Of a DNA stretch of 64,000 nucleotides, positions 1-8,788 are shown piece by piece (positions within the stretch are counted from its first letter, which is position 1; every line of letters starts with the position of its first letter). Source of the DNA: 34-65-8 sp046294735 (GTDB lineage: Bacteria; Pseudomonadota; Alphaproteobacteria; Sphingomonadales; Sphingomonadaceae); assembly GCA_046294735.1 (NCBI GenBank), contig JBKBKB010000004.1, forward strand, positions 186,001 to 250,000, given 5' to 3'. Under the pieces are notes generated by a model. The model saw nothing but the letters and a program-made list of their open reading frames with translations, searched no databases and had not been told where the DNA came from. The translations under genes and the position numbers were made by a program.

Positions 1-1168
1 TCGCGGCATCGACGAATGCCTTGTCATAGGGCGAGGCCGGCGCCTCGACGACGTATTCGGGATTGATCTCCTCGATCTTCACTGCCGGCTCGTCAGCGAC
101 TGCCTTCAGCTCAGCGATGATCGAGGCTTTCGAATGGCCGGGGAAAATCCGGCAATTGACGTAGCCGGTGGCCCGCTGGGGCAAGGCGTTGAGCGCGTGG
201 CCGCCCTCCACCATGGTCGGCACGCAGGTGGTGCCGATCCTGCCGATCATCGCCGGGTTGCCGCGCAGCACGGCAATCGCCGCCCTGTCCGCCGGGTTGG
301 CGGCGAAGGCGCGCATCGCGGCGGCCAGCAGCGGGTCGCTTTCGAATTGAGCCGCCTTGGTGAAATAGTCGCGGGTGATGTCGTTCACTTCCGGTTTGAA
401 GTGATGCGCGCCGATGCGCATGAGCGCGCCTGACAGCTGCGCGATGGCGTTCACATCGCGCGGGGCGGAGCTGTGACCGCCGGGGTTGGTCACTTCCAGC
501 TTGAAATCGCCGTAGGTCTTTTCCGCGCCTTGCCAGCTCCAGTAGGCCGGCTGGCCGGTCGCCTCGTCGAGCGTGCCGGAGGCGCCGTCGACATTGAGCA
601 CCAGATGTGCGTGCTTGACCCGCTCCGCGATCACTTTGGAGGTGAGCATGGTGGTTTCTTCGTCACCCGAATAGGCGATCACGATGCTCCGCTTCGGGCG
701 GAAACCCGCCTTGCGCAGCTCGATCACCGCGACCATCGCCTGCACTGCGTCGAACTTGGTGTCGCTCGCCCCGCGCCCGTAGAGCAGGTCGTTCTCGATC
801 ACCGGGGTAAAGGGATCGCGCTCCCAGTCGGCAGGGTCAGCCTCAACCACGTCCATGTGAGCGGAGATCACGATCGGGCCAAGCGCGGGATCGCTGCCGC
901 GCCAGGTTGCGATCAGGTAGGCGGTATCATCGAACGGGATCACTTCGACCTCGCTGGCCGCCCAGCCGCCATCGCGCAGAGCCTGGGCGTACAGCGCGGC
1001 CACCTTGCCAGTCTCGTTACCGGGACCGCGGACCGAACGCAGGGCAATGCTCGCCTTGGTCAGTTCCAGCACCCTGGTTTCGGCAGAGGCGGGGCCATCC
1101 TCGCGGGCCATCGCAGGGGTCGTCGCGGCGGCCAGCGCCGCCGCCATCATCAGGGTTCGCAAGAGCAT
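1..1168 (-). CDS. M20 family metallopeptidase, exported (3' end outside window)
   Basis: Zinc-dependent M20/M25/M40 exopeptidase or deacylase, read on the minus strand from ATG at 1168. A GGAGGA ribosome site lies 6 bases upstream. The first 389 codons are present and the C-terminus runs past base 1. The N-terminus MLLRTLMMAAALAAATTPAMA is a signal peptide, so the enzyme acts outside the cytoplasm. Metal-site motifs are visible: SAHMDVV, then GRGASDTKFD, then YSGDEE with the general-base glutamates, and later NPGGHSS of the lid domain. It sits 58 bases after hemN on the same strand but has its own strong ribosome site, so it may be a separate unit. Carboxypeptidase versus amidohydrolase specificity cannot be told. 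Confidence 0.9.
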   Translation of the reverse strand, partial: MLLRTLMMAAALAAATTPAMAREDGPASAETRVLELTKASIALRSVRGPGNETGKVAALYAQALRDGGWAASEVEVIPFDDTAYLIATWRGSDPALGPIVISAHMDVVEADPADWERDPFTPVIENDLLYGRGASDTKFDAVQAMVAVIELRKAGFRPKRSIVIAYSGDEETTMLTSKVIAERVKHAHLVLNVDGASGTLDEATGQPAYWSWQGAEKTYGDFKLEVTNPGGHSSAPRDVNAIAQLSGALMRIGAHHFKPEVNDITRDYFTKAAQFESDPLLAAAMRAFAANPADRAAIAVLRGNPAMIGRIGTTCVPTMVEGGHALNALPQRATGYVNCRIFPGHSKASIIAELKAVADEPAVKIEEINPEYVVEAPASPYDKAFVDAA

Positions 1169-1226
1169 GTCGGTTCCTCCGCGCCCAAGGTTGCATTGCG
1201 GCGACAAGAGGTAAAGCGGTATTGCC

Positions 1227-2576
1227 TCACACTGCCGTGCTGAACCGGGCCTGCGAGGCGGCGCGGTAGGGATCGAACAGCGCCGCGATGGTGCGGGCAT
1301 AGGGCAACCCGTCCGCCTGGATCGTCAGCCATTCGCCCTCAAGCGAGGCCAGGCCGCGCACGGTGAACGGGCACAGGCGGCCCGCAACTTCGGCCAGCAG
1401 CGCCGGGCCGATCCGGGCATGGCCGGAGCAGAGCAGTTGCTCGATCACCCGCGCCCGCTCCTGGTCGGCCGCCGAGCGGACGATCCCGCGCTCCGGCGCG
1501 AGGCAATCCTGCGACAGCAGCATCCGATAGCGGCCGCTGTTCTTCTCGTTCTGCACCAGCAGGTGCGGAAAGCTGCTGATCGAGGAACTGCCAAGGCCGA
1601 TCAGCACCTTGGCATCATCGTCGGTAAAGCCCTGAAAATTGCGGTAGACCATGCCCGCCATGGCGGCATGGGCCAGCGGGTCGCCCCCGGCGCGGGCGAA
1701 GTGGTCAAAACCCACCGGCACGTACCCGTGGGTGCAGAAATATTCATAGCCGAGCGCCGCCATCGCGAACCGATCAGCCACATCGGGCATGTTGCGCGCA
1801 TCCACCGCCTTCTGCCGGGGCACGACATGGGGCACGTGGGCATAGCCGAACAGGGCGACCCGGTCCGCGCCCAGCACCCTGGTGCGCTGCAGGCTGTCGC
1901 GCAGGTCGTCTGCGCTCTGGCCCGGCAGCCCGTACATGAGATCGAAGTTGAGCGAGGTGACCCCGGCGGCGCGAAGCCAGTCGACCGTGCGCACGATGAC
2001 TTCTTCTGGCTGGACCCTGCCGATCGCCTGCTGGCAGTGCGCGGCGAAAGTCTGCACCCCCAGGCTGGCGCGGGTGATCCCCACCTCGCGCACGGCACCG
2101 GCAAATTCAGCCGTCATGGTGCGCGGATCAAGTTCGGTCGACAGCACCGGAGACGCTAGGTGGAAATGCCGGTCAAGCGTGCTGAACAGCCGCAGGAATT
2201 CCCCCGGCGACAAGGCGTTGGGGCTGCCCCCGCCGAAGCTGATCCGCCGGACCGGTGTGCCGTGCGGCAAGGTGGCTGCGACCAGGGCGATTTCCCGCTC
2301 CAGCGCGTCAAGGTAGGACTCGAGCCGCTGCCGCCGCGCCGCCACCCCGGTGTTGCAGCCGCAGTAATAGCAGATAGTGTCGCAGAACGGGATGTGCAGG
2401 TAGAGCGAGATGTCACCCGTCACGTCCTCCAGCGCGGTGCGATAAGCATCCGCCGGGATCGGGCCGAACTCGGCCGCCGTCGGGTAGCTGGTGTAACGGG
2501 GGACCGGGGTCGCGAGCAGATCGGGGTGATAGGGCCACATACGCATCTGCCTTGCAGCACCGGCCCGCCCGGTCAT
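1227..2576 (-). CDS. hemN: Oxygen-independent coproporphyrinogen III oxidase (HemN)
   Basis: Radical-SAM enzyme that decarboxylates coproporphyrinogen III to protoporphyrinogen IX without oxygen, supplying haem under low oxygen. The SAM cluster motif CDTICYYCGC gives Cys65, Cys69 and Cys72, followed by the glycine-rich FGGGSPN segment. The length of 449 residues fits HemN (about 450). The ATG at 2576 overlaps the preceding stop as ATGA, which favours this start, although in-frame ATGs at 2546 and 2540 (MRMWPYHPDL) would remove a non-conserved leader. As last gene of the cbb3 oxidase cluster it couples haem supply to oxidase assembly. HemN-like proteins that act as haem chaperones (HemW) lack this N-terminal architecture. 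Confidence 0.93.
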   Translation of the reverse strand: MTGRAGAARQMRMWPYHPDLLATPVPRYTSYPTAAEFGPIPADAYRTALEDVTGDISLYLHIPFCDTICYYCGCNTGVAARRQRLESYLDALEREIALVAATLPHGTPVRRISFGGGSPNALSPGEFLRLFSTLDRHFHLASPVLSTELDPRTMTAEFAGAVREVGITRASLGVQTFAAHCQQAIGRVQPEEVIVRTVDWLRAAGVTSLNFDLMYGLPGQSADDLRDSLQRTRVLGADRVALFGYAHVPHVVPRQKAVDARNMPDVADRFAMAALGYEYFCTHGYVPVGFDHFARAGGDPLAHAAMAGMVYRNFQGFTDDDAKVLIGLGSSSISSFPHLLVQNEKNSGRYRMLLSQDCLAPERGIVRSAADQERARVIEQLLCSGHARIGPALLAEVAGRLCPFTVRGLASLEGEWLTIQADGLPYARTIAALFDPYRAASQARFSTAV

Positions 2577-2785
2577 TGCGCCAGATCAAATCTCTTGCGG
2601 CATCCGCCGGCATGGCAGGCCTTGAACGGGCACCCTTCGGGCAGTTCTGGCTCGCTCCCACCCACCGGAAGCTCGATCGTGCCGCCGCTGCACAGGCGTG
2701 CGACCAGCGCCTGCTTTTCGCCCTGCGGCAGGGGGCCGATGGCAAGCGGGACCAGCGCCAGCAGGGCGAGCGGAGCAAGGCTCAT
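2573..2785 (-). CDS. Small exported cysteine-rich protein of the cco operon, unknown function
   Basis: Seventy residues. A hydrophobic N-terminus (MSLAPLALLALVPLAIGPLP) looks like a signal peptide or membrane anchor. The tail has four cysteines arranged LCSGG, then GCPFKACHAGGC. The start overlaps the ccoS stop and its own stop overlaps the hemN start, both as ATGA, so it is translated as part of the operon. I do not recognise a named family. The Cys/His-rich tail and the place between an oxidase assembly gene and a haem gene suggest metal or haem handling, but this is inference only. Confidence 0.7.
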   Translation of the reverse strand: MSLAPLALLALVPLAIGPLPQGEKQALVARLCSGGTIELPVGGSEPELPEGCPFKACHAGGCRKRFDLAQ

Positions 2786-2958
2786 CGCTTGTCCCCCTTC
2801 CCGGCTTCGTCCCCGTCCTCATCCTCGTCGATCAGGATGCGGTTGGCGGCCCCGTCCAGATCGTCGAACTGGCCAGAGCGCATGGCCCAGAAGAATGCCG
2901 CCAGCCCGCCAAGACCAAGCAGCAGGGCAATCGGGATCAGGAAAGCTAGGCTGGTCAC
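2782..2958 (-). CDS. ccoS: cbb3-type oxidase assembly protein CcoS
   Basis: Fifty-eight residues from a GTG start that overlaps the ccoI stop as GTGA. One transmembrane helix (LAFLIPIALLLGLGGLAAFFW) is followed by the family motif SGQFDDLDGAANRIL and an acidic tail (DEDEDGDEAGKGDKR). CcoS is known to be needed for maturation of the metal centres of the catalytic subunit of cbb3 oxidase. Its size, motif and position after ccoI are all typical. Confidence 0.92.
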   Translation of the reverse strand: MTSLAFLIPIALLLGLGGLAAFFWAMRSGQFDDLDGAANRILIDEDEDGDEAGKGDKR

Positions 2959-5081
2959 CGGTCGCTCCGTGCCAGCCGCAGGGAATTGGCGACCACAACC
3001 AGCGAACTGGTCGACATCGCAATCGCGGCGATCAGGGGTGTGACATAGCCCGCCAGCGCCAGCGGCACGGCCAGCACATTGTAACCGATCGCCAAGGCGA
3101 AGTTCTGCTTCACGATCTGCATGGTCCAGCGCGAGATTGTCAGCGCCGCCAGCACCGGAGCAAGCCGGGTGCCAAGGAACACGGCGTCGGCGGCCTGCTG
3201 GCTCGCGTCGCTGGCACTCCCGGGCGCAATCGAGGCATGGGCAGCAGCGAGCGCCGGGCCATCGTTGAGCCCGTCGCCGACCATCAGCGGCTGGTGTCCG
3301 AGCGCCTTGAGGCGTTCCAGTTCAGCCAGCTTGCCTTCCGGCTTCATCCCGCAGCGGCCGAACAGGCCGAGCGTGGTGGCGGCTTCGCGCACGGCCTCTG
3401 ACCGGTCGCCCGACATCATCGAGACGGGGATGCCCTGCTGCTTGAGGCTGGCGACCACCTGCGCGGCATCTTCGCGCAACTGGTCGCGGAACGGGATCAG
3501 CACTGTCCGGTCACCTACCCGCAGCTGGCTGGCAACGCTCGTCCCGGCCTGTTCCGGCTTCTCCAGCGCCACGGCCAGGCCGCCCATCATCCCGGCGAGG
3601 CCTTGCCCGGCGGTTTCGCGCACGTCCTTGACCGGTGCGGCAGTCACGGCCGCGTCGCGCAGGGCCTTGGCCAAACCCACGCTGAGCGGATGGCGGCTGC
3701 GCTCCGCCAATGCCAGCGCGACCGACTTCTGCCCCGCATCAAGCGCCGACAAATCCGGAACCGGCTCGCCCAGGGTCAGCGTGCCGGTCTTGTCGAACAG
3801 CACCATGTCGACCTGCGCCAGCCGTTCCAGCGCGCTGCCGTCTTTCACCAGCACACCCTGCTTCAGCAGCGCGCTGGCGGCGGTCACTTGCGCGGCCGGG
3901 ACTGCGAGGCCGAGCGCGCAGGGGCAGGTGATGATCAGCACGGCAATGGCGATCACCAGCGACTGATACCAGCCCGCACCCGCAATCATCCACCCGGCAA
4001 ACGCGGCAATAGCGAGCGTGTGCACGGCCGGTGCATAGAGCCGCGAGGCGCGGTCGGCGATCCGGACATAGCGGCTGCGGGACTGGCCGGCCTCGTCCAT
4101 CAGGCGGGCGATCTCGGCAATCACGGTGTCGCTGGCGGTGGCGGTAATGCGCACGGTCAGCGGCGCGGTCAGGTTCATGCTGCCGGCGTGGACAATCTGC
4201 CCGGGACCGACCAGTTCGGGCTCGCTCTCCCCGGTCAGCATGGCGTTGTCGATTGCGCCATGGCCTTCGATTACCTCGCCATCAGCGGCCAGTGCCTCCC
4301 CGGCGGCGACGATCATCACCATCCCGGCAAAGAGCTGCTCGGTCGCCACGCGCCGGGTGCTGCCGTCGGCCTGGACCACGCTGGCGCTGCGACCCATTCG
4401 GCCCAGCAGTGCGCCGATCCCGGCCCGGGTGCGGCTGCGCATCATCGCGTCGAGCGCGCGGCCGCACAGCAGGAAGAACAGGAGCATGGTTGCGCCGTCG
4501 AAATAGGCGTGCTGGCCGCCGGTCACCGTCTCATAGAGGCTGAGCCCGGTCGCCAGCAGCACGCCGATGGAGATCGGCACGTCCATGTTCGTCCGCCGGT
4601 GGCTGAGCGCCATCAGTGCAGAAGAGAAGAACGGCCGCCCGGCATAGGCGATCACCGGAATGGCAATCAGTGCCGAAAGCCAGTGAAACAGGTCTTTCGT
4701 AACTCCGCCCGCGCCCGACCAGACGCTGACCGAGAGCAGCATCACGTTCATCATGCCGAACCCGGCCACCGCGGTGGCCCGCAGCAGCATCCGGGTTTCC
4801 CGGTCGTCCTGCGCCAGGGGATTGTCGGACGCGAGCTGCGCTTCGAAGCCGAGCTTTTCAAGCGCGCCGATCAGGGCGAACGGATCGACAGAGGCGCGGT
4901 GGCGCACGGCCACCCGCTTGGCGGAGAAGTTCACTCGTGCCGCTTCCACGCCCGGGACTGCGCCGAGCCCGCGCTCGACCTTGCCGATGCACCCGGCGCA
5001 GCGCATCCCGGGCACGGTAAAGCGGCTGTCGACCAGTGCCTCGGTCCCGGCCGGGGCAGCCATGTCAGCTAGGGCGTTCAC
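2955..5081 (-). CDS. ccoI: Copper-transporting P1B-type ATPase CcoI/FixI
   Basis: Inner-membrane pump of 708 residues. In this family it exports Cu(I) to the periplasm to load the CuB centre of cbb3 oxidase. Visible in order: an N-terminal heavy-metal domain with GMRCAGC (Cys28/Cys31), transmembrane helices, the CPC metal-site helix TCPCALGLAVP, the phosphorylation motif DKTGTLT with Asp430, and the hinge GDGLNDGPAL. The ATG at 5081 overlaps the ccoH stop (ATGA). Length and operon context separate it from the copper-detoxifying CopA type. Substrate specificity itself is known from the family, not shown by the sequence. Confidence 0.95.
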   Translation of the reverse strand: MNALADMAAPAGTEALVDSRFTVPGMRCAGCIGKVERGLGAVPGVEAARVNFSAKRVAVRHRASVDPFALIGALEKLGFEAQLASDNPLAQDDRETRMLLRATAVAGFGMMNVMLLSVSVWSGAGGVTKDLFHWLSALIAIPVIAYAGRPFFSSALMALSHRRTNMDVPISIGVLLATGLSLYETVTGGQHAYFDGATMLLFFLLCGRALDAMMRSRTRAGIGALLGRMGRSASVVQADGSTRRVATEQLFAGMVMIVAAGEALAADGEVIEGHGAIDNAMLTGESEPELVGPGQIVHAGSMNLTAPLTVRITATASDTVIAEIARLMDEAGQSRSRYVRIADRASRLYAPAVHTLAIAAFAGWMIAGAGWYQSLVIAIAVLIITCPCALGLAVPAAQVTAASALLKQGVLVKDGSALERLAQVDMVLFDKTGTLTLGEPVPDLSALDAGQKSVALALAERSRHPLSVGLAKALRDAAVTAAPVKDVRETAGQGLAGMMGGLAVALEKPEQAGTSVASQLRVGDRTVLIPFRDQLREDAAQVVASLKQQGIPVSMMSGDRSEAVREAATTLGLFGRCGMKPEGKLAELERLKALGHQPLMVGDGLNDGPALAAAHASIAPGSASDASQQAADAVFLGTRLAPVLAALTISRWTMQIVKQNFALAIGYNVLAVPLALAGYVTPLIAAIAMSTSSLVVVANSLRLARSDR

Positions 5082-5527
5082 TGGACTTCGGTTTCGAACC
5101 GCACGGCCTGGCCGTTCGCGGTCACGATCATCCGCACCGTCCAGCGGCCGGGGGCCACGGGCTCAGTGGAGACAAAGCGGCCACTGCCATCGGCTTCAAG
5201 CACAACCGCCAGTTCCTCGCGCACACCAATCGGACGGCGCAATTCCGCGCGCACTTCGGCCCCGGCGGGGATGGCTGGCGCATCCAGCAGGAGCGCGCCG
5301 TCAGCGGTGCGGCTGACCGGCCCGTTCCAGCCGAGCTTGCCCTGCTCGCGCGCCTGTTCCAGCCAGCCATTGTATTTCTGGCTGGCGACATAGGAGTTCT
5401 CTACCACCACCCCGCTGAACCCGCTGGTGGCGTAACCCGCCATGGTGAAGTTGACCGCCATGACGATGCCGAAGCCGATCACCATGATCAGAGCGAAATG
5501 CTTTCCGGTAAATTCGCGGGTCATCAT
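5078..5527 (-). CDS. ccoH: cbb3 oxidase assembly protein CcoH/FixH
   Basis: Membrane-anchored accessory protein of 149 residues, required for stable assembly of the cbb3 oxidase and working with CcoI. Starts MMTREFTGKHFALIMVIGFG. One N-terminal transmembrane helix is followed by a FixH periplasmic domain (YVASQKYNGWLEQAREQGKLGW, here interrupted by no gap) and a beta-rich tail ending RFETEVQ. The ATG at 5527 was chosen because it overlaps the ccoG stop as ATGA and has CCGGAGA a few bases upstream. A longer in-frame extension to 5728 only runs back through ccoG. Confidence 0.9.
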   Translation of the reverse strand: MMTREFTGKHFALIMVIGFGIVMAVNFTMAGYATSGFSGVVVENSYVASQKYNGWLEQAREQGKLGWNGPVSRTADGALLLDAPAIPAGAEVRAELRRPIGVREELAVVLEADGSGRFVSTEPVAPGRWTVRMIVTANGQAVRFETEVQ

Positions 5528-6957
5528 GATTCTCCGGGGGTTGAGAAGCTGGTTTCGACGGTGTCGCTTTCGCGCTGTTCGTCGAGCGAGGTGAGCGTGA
5601 ACGCAAAGTCTCCGCCGGTGGCGCCGGAAGGAACGATCACATAGGCGCGCACGGTGCGGATGGCGTCGGCCGGAACATTGACCACCAGTTTCCCGGCGGC
5701 CTGCTCGCGGGCGATCGTGTCGGTCCACATCACCGCGCCGGGCAGGCCGGCGATCGCGATCTCCATATCACGCGGGCGGCTTTCCATGTTGCGCAGGCGC
5801 AGGGTGTAGGAATTGCGGACCGAGCCATCGCCCATCAGCATGTAGGGCGGGTTGCGGTCAGCCGCGACGGTCAGGTCGGTGTGGGTCCGCGCGCCGAGCG
5901 CGAACAGCAAGGCGAAGCCGATCCCGGCCCAGACCCCGGTGTAGACCAGGGTGCGCGGACGCAGCAGAGTCTTCCATACGGGCCGGGGCGCATGGCCGGC
6001 AGCTTCTGCCTCGCAGTCTTCCTGGGTGGCATAGTCGATCAGCCCGCGCGGGCGGCCGATGTCCGCCATCACCTTGTCGCAGGCGTCGATGCACAGGCCG
6101 CAGGTGATGCAGGCGATGTCCGGCCCGCCCCGGATGTCGTAGCCGGTCGGACAGACTTGTACGCATTGCATGCAGTCGATGCAGTCGCCAATCTGGCCGG
6201 GATTCCTCTCTGCTTTCTTGACGCTGCCGCGCGGTTCGCCGCGCCAGTCCTTATAGGTGACGATCAGCGATTTCTCGTCCAGCATGGCGGTCTGGATGCG
6301 CGGCCAGGGGCACATGTAGATGCACACCTGTTCGCGCATGAACCCGCCGAGCACGAAGGTGGTCGCGGTCAGGATCCCCACGGTGGCATAGGCGACCGGG
6401 GCCGCCTCCAGCGTCAGAAAATCGCGCAGCAGGGTTGGTGCGTCGGCGAAATAGAGGATCCACGCCCCCCCGGTCAGCAGGCTGATGACGAGGTAGATCG
6501 ACCACTTGAACAGCCGCCGGGCGATCTTGGCCGCCCCCCAGGGCGCGTTGTCCAGCCGGACACGGGCGTTGCGGTCGCCGTCGACCAGCCGGTCGATGTG
6601 CTGGAACACGTCGGTCCACACCGTCTGAGGGCAGGCATAGCCGCACCACGCCCGCCCCACCGCGCTGGTGACCAGGAACAGACCCACCCCGGCCATGATC
6701 AGCAATCCGGCCACGAAATAAAACTCGTGCGGCCAGATCTCGATGCCGAACATATAGAACCGGCGGTTGGCCAGATCGACCAGGACCGCCTGGTCCGGCG
6801 CATAAGGCCCCCGATCCCAGCGCAGCCACGGCGTGACATAGTAGATGCCGAGCGTGACCAGCATGACCAGCCACTTGAACCGCCGGAACGGCCCGTCGAT
6901 CCGCTTGTTGTGGACCGTGCGGCTGGATTCGTAAAGTGCGGGGGCGGGGGCGTTCAT
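5524..6957 (-). CDS. ccoG: cbb3 oxidase maturation ferredoxin CcoG (FixG/RdxA)
   Basis: Polytopic membrane protein of 477 residues with cytoplasmic 4Fe-4S domains. CcoG acts as a cupric reductase that provides Cu(I) for oxidase assembly. Motifs: CGYACPQTVW in the membrane domain near residue 105, then two ferredoxin clusters CIDCMQCVQVCP and CITCGLCIDACDK, then a C-terminal immunoglobulin-like FixG domain. The gene begins 4 bases after ccoP and its stop overlaps ccoH. Length matches the family. Confidence 0.94.
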   Translation of the reverse strand: MNAPAPALYESSRTVHNKRIDGPFRRFKWLVMLVTLGIYYVTPWLRWDRGPYAPDQAVLVDLANRRFYMFGIEIWPHEFYFVAGLLIMAGVGLFLVTSAVGRAWCGYACPQTVWTDVFQHIDRLVDGDRNARVRLDNAPWGAAKIARRLFKWSIYLVISLLTGGAWILYFADAPTLLRDFLTLEAAPVAYATVGILTATTFVLGGFMREQVCIYMCPWPRIQTAMLDEKSLIVTYKDWRGEPRGSVKKAERNPGQIGDCIDCMQCVQVCPTGYDIRGGPDIACITCGLCIDACDKVMADIGRPRGLIDYATQEDCEAEAAGHAPRPVWKTLLRPRTLVYTGVWAGIGFALLFALGARTHTDLTVAADRNPPYMLMGDGSVRNSYTLRLRNMESRPRDMEIAIAGLPGAVMWTDTIAREQAAGKLVVNVPADAIRTVRAYVIVPSGATGGDFAFTLTSLDEQRESDTVETSFSTPGES

Positions 6958-6961
6958 CAGG

Positions 6962-7879
6962 TTAATCCTCGGCTGCAGCCGCCGCAGGAGTCGTTGACGG
7001 GACAGCTTCCATCACCGGACTTGCCTCGCCGCCGCCCAGCGAGTGGACATAGACCGCCAGCATCCGGATGGTCGGCGCATCGAGCTTGTCCGCCCAGCGC
7101 GGCATCACCCCCATGCGCGGCCGCAGGATCTGGTTGGCCACTTCGGTCCGGCTGCTGCCGTAGAGCCAGATCGCGTTCGACAGAGTGGGCGCGCCTTGCA
7201 CCCGGTCGCCCTCGCCCGCCGGGCCATGGCATACCGCGCAATTGGTGGTGTAGATTTCAGCTCCGGCGGCATTGGCCGGGCCCTTGCCGCTGAGCGAGAG
7301 CACATGATCGACCACCGCGTTGAGCTGGTTCTGATCGAACACGCCGTCGAAAGCGGGCATGGCGCTCTGGCGGGTGGCCGGATCATCATGCTGGCGGATA
7401 CCGTGGGTCAGGGTGTATTCGATGGCCTTCAGATCGCCGCCCCACAGCCATTCATCATCGGCCAGATTGGGGAAGCCGCCGGGCAGCCCGCCGCCGCCCG
7501 CGCCGTGGCACTGGGCGCAGTGAATCTTGAACGCGGCTGCACCGCCGGCCATAGCCTGCTGCAGCAGCTCCGGCTGGCCGACCAGCTTTTCGATGTCGGT
7601 TGCCGCGATCTGCTCCCGCAGGCCCGAGCGGGCCATTTCGGCAGCCGACAACTCTTTAGCCAGCTGCCCCCGGCTGGTCCACCCGAGCATCCCTTCGGTG
7701 CCCTTGTTGATCAGCGGCCAGGCCGGATAGGCAATCACGTAAGCGATCGCCCAGAAGATCGTCAGATAAAACGTCCACAGCCACCAGCGCGGCAGCGGGG
7801 TGTTCAGTTCCTCAATCCCGTCCCACTCGTGGCCGACAGTCTCGGTGCCGGTCGGCTGGTCGATCCGCTTATTCGCCAT
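6962..7879 (-). CDS. ccoP: cbb3 oxidase dihaem subunit CcoP/FixP
   Basis: Membrane-anchored dihaem cytochrome c of 305 residues that passes electrons to CcoO and CcoN. The N-terminus has the FixP segment with a transmembrane helix (PRWWLWTFYLTIFW). Two periplasmic cytochrome c domains follow, with haem motifs CAQCH and CAVCH and later methionine ligands (for example SAMPAF and GVMPRW). The start at 7879 overlaps the end of ccoQ by 11 bases. The C-terminal tail is alanine-rich. Length is typical. Confidence 0.95.
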   Translation of the reverse strand: MANKRIDQPTGTETVGHEWDGIEELNTPLPRWWLWTFYLTIFWAIAYVIAYPAWPLINKGTEGMLGWTSRGQLAKELSAAEMARSGLREQIAATDIEKLVGQPELLQQAMAGGAAAFKIHCAQCHGAGGGGLPGGFPNLADDEWLWGGDLKAIEYTLTHGIRQHDDPATRQSAMPAFDGVFDQNQLNAVVDHVLSLSGKGPANAAGAEIYTTNCAVCHGPAGEGDRVQGAPTLSNAIWLYGSSRTEVANQILRPRMGVMPRWADKLDAPTIRMLAVYVHSLGGGEASPVMEAVPSTTPAAAAAED

Positions 7880-8033
7880 CGTCGGAATCCTTGAAAATCA
7901 GGTTGGCAGCAGCCCGGTTGCGGGCTTTCGATCCGGGCCGGAACGGCCAGGCGCACAGGGTCACGAACATCGCCATCATCACCAGCAACCCCCAGCTGTC
8001 GGCGAAATGGCGCAGGGTTTCGTACAGGCTCAT
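7869..8033 (-). CDS. ccoQ: cbb3 oxidase small subunit CcoQ
   Basis: Fifty-four residues: MSLYETLRHFADSWGLLVMM, one transmembrane helix, then the family hallmark WPFRPGSKA and a polar tail ending DSDDGE. CcoQ stabilises the assembled oxidase complex. The ATG at 8033 overlaps the ccoO stop as ATGA and the TAA at 7869 lies inside the ccoP start region. The position between ccoO and ccoP is canonical. Confidence 0.93.
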   Translation of the reverse strand: MSLYETLRHFADSWGLLVMMAMFVTLCAWPFRPGSKARNRAAANLIFKDSDDGE

Positions 8034-8776
8034 CGACCCTTCTCCTGCGCCAGCTCCTGCTGAGCCGCGGCGCTGTTCACATCGACCAGCGTGCCGAGCA
8101 TCTGGAGGTAGGCGACCAGCGCGTCCATTTCCGTGATCCGGGTTGGATCGCCATCGAAATCGCGCACCTGCGCCTTGGGATAGCGGGCCTGAAGATCAGC
8201 GGCGTTGCCGAACTGGTCGGCCTGCAGCTTGAGATCGTCGCTCGCCTTGTCGATCATCTCGTCGCTGTACGGCACGCCTACCCGCTGCAGTGCTTTCAGG
8301 TTGGCCGAGGGATTCTTCAGCTTGAGGTCGGTTTCCGCCAGGAAGCTGTAGCTGGGCATGATGCTGGTGGGCACCACGCTGCGCGGGTCCTTCAGGTGCT
8401 GCACGTGCCAGCTGTCGGAATAGCGGTTGCCGACGCGGGCAAGGTCAGGCCCGGTCCGTTTTGATCCCCACTGGAACGGGTGGTCATACATCGATTCCGC
8501 GGCCAGGCTGTAGTGGCCGTAGCGTTCCACCTCGTCGCGGAACGGACGAATCATCTGGCTGTGGCACAGATAGCACCCTTCACGGACGTAGATGTCGCGT
8601 CCGGCCTGCTCCAGCGGCGTGTAGGGGCGGACCCCTTCCACCTTCTCGATCGTGTTGTCGATCCAGAACAGCGGGGCAATCTCCACGATCCCGCCAATGG
8701 CGACGGTCACGAACACACCCACCGACAGCAGGGTGATGTTCTTCTCCAGTTTCTTGTGACGTTCGGTCATGCTCAT
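8030..8776 (-). CDS. ccoO: cbb3 oxidase monohaem subunit CcoO/FixO
   Basis: Membrane-anchored cytochrome c subunit of 248 residues. An N-terminal helix (NITLLSVGVFVTVAIGGIVE) is followed by the haem motif CYLCH with SQMIRPFRDEVERYG, and methionine-ligand segments such as TSIMPSYSF. It receives electrons from CcoP and hands them to CcoN. It starts 12 bases after ccoN and its stop overlaps ccoQ. An alternative ATG two codons downstream (MTERHKKLEK) is possible. Confidence 0.95.
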   Translation of the reverse strand: MSMTERHKKLEKNITLLSVGVFVTVAIGGIVEIAPLFWIDNTIEKVEGVRPYTPLEQAGRDIYVREGCYLCHSQMIRPFRDEVERYGHYSLAAESMYDHPFQWGSKRTGPDLARVGNRYSDSWHVQHLKDPRSVVPTSIMPSYSFLAETDLKLKNPSANLKALQRVGVPYSDEMIDKASDDLKLQADQFGNAADLQARYPKAQVRDFDGDPTRITEMDALVAYLQMLGTLVDVNSAAAQQELAQEKGR

Positions 8777-8788
8777 GGAATTGGCCCC

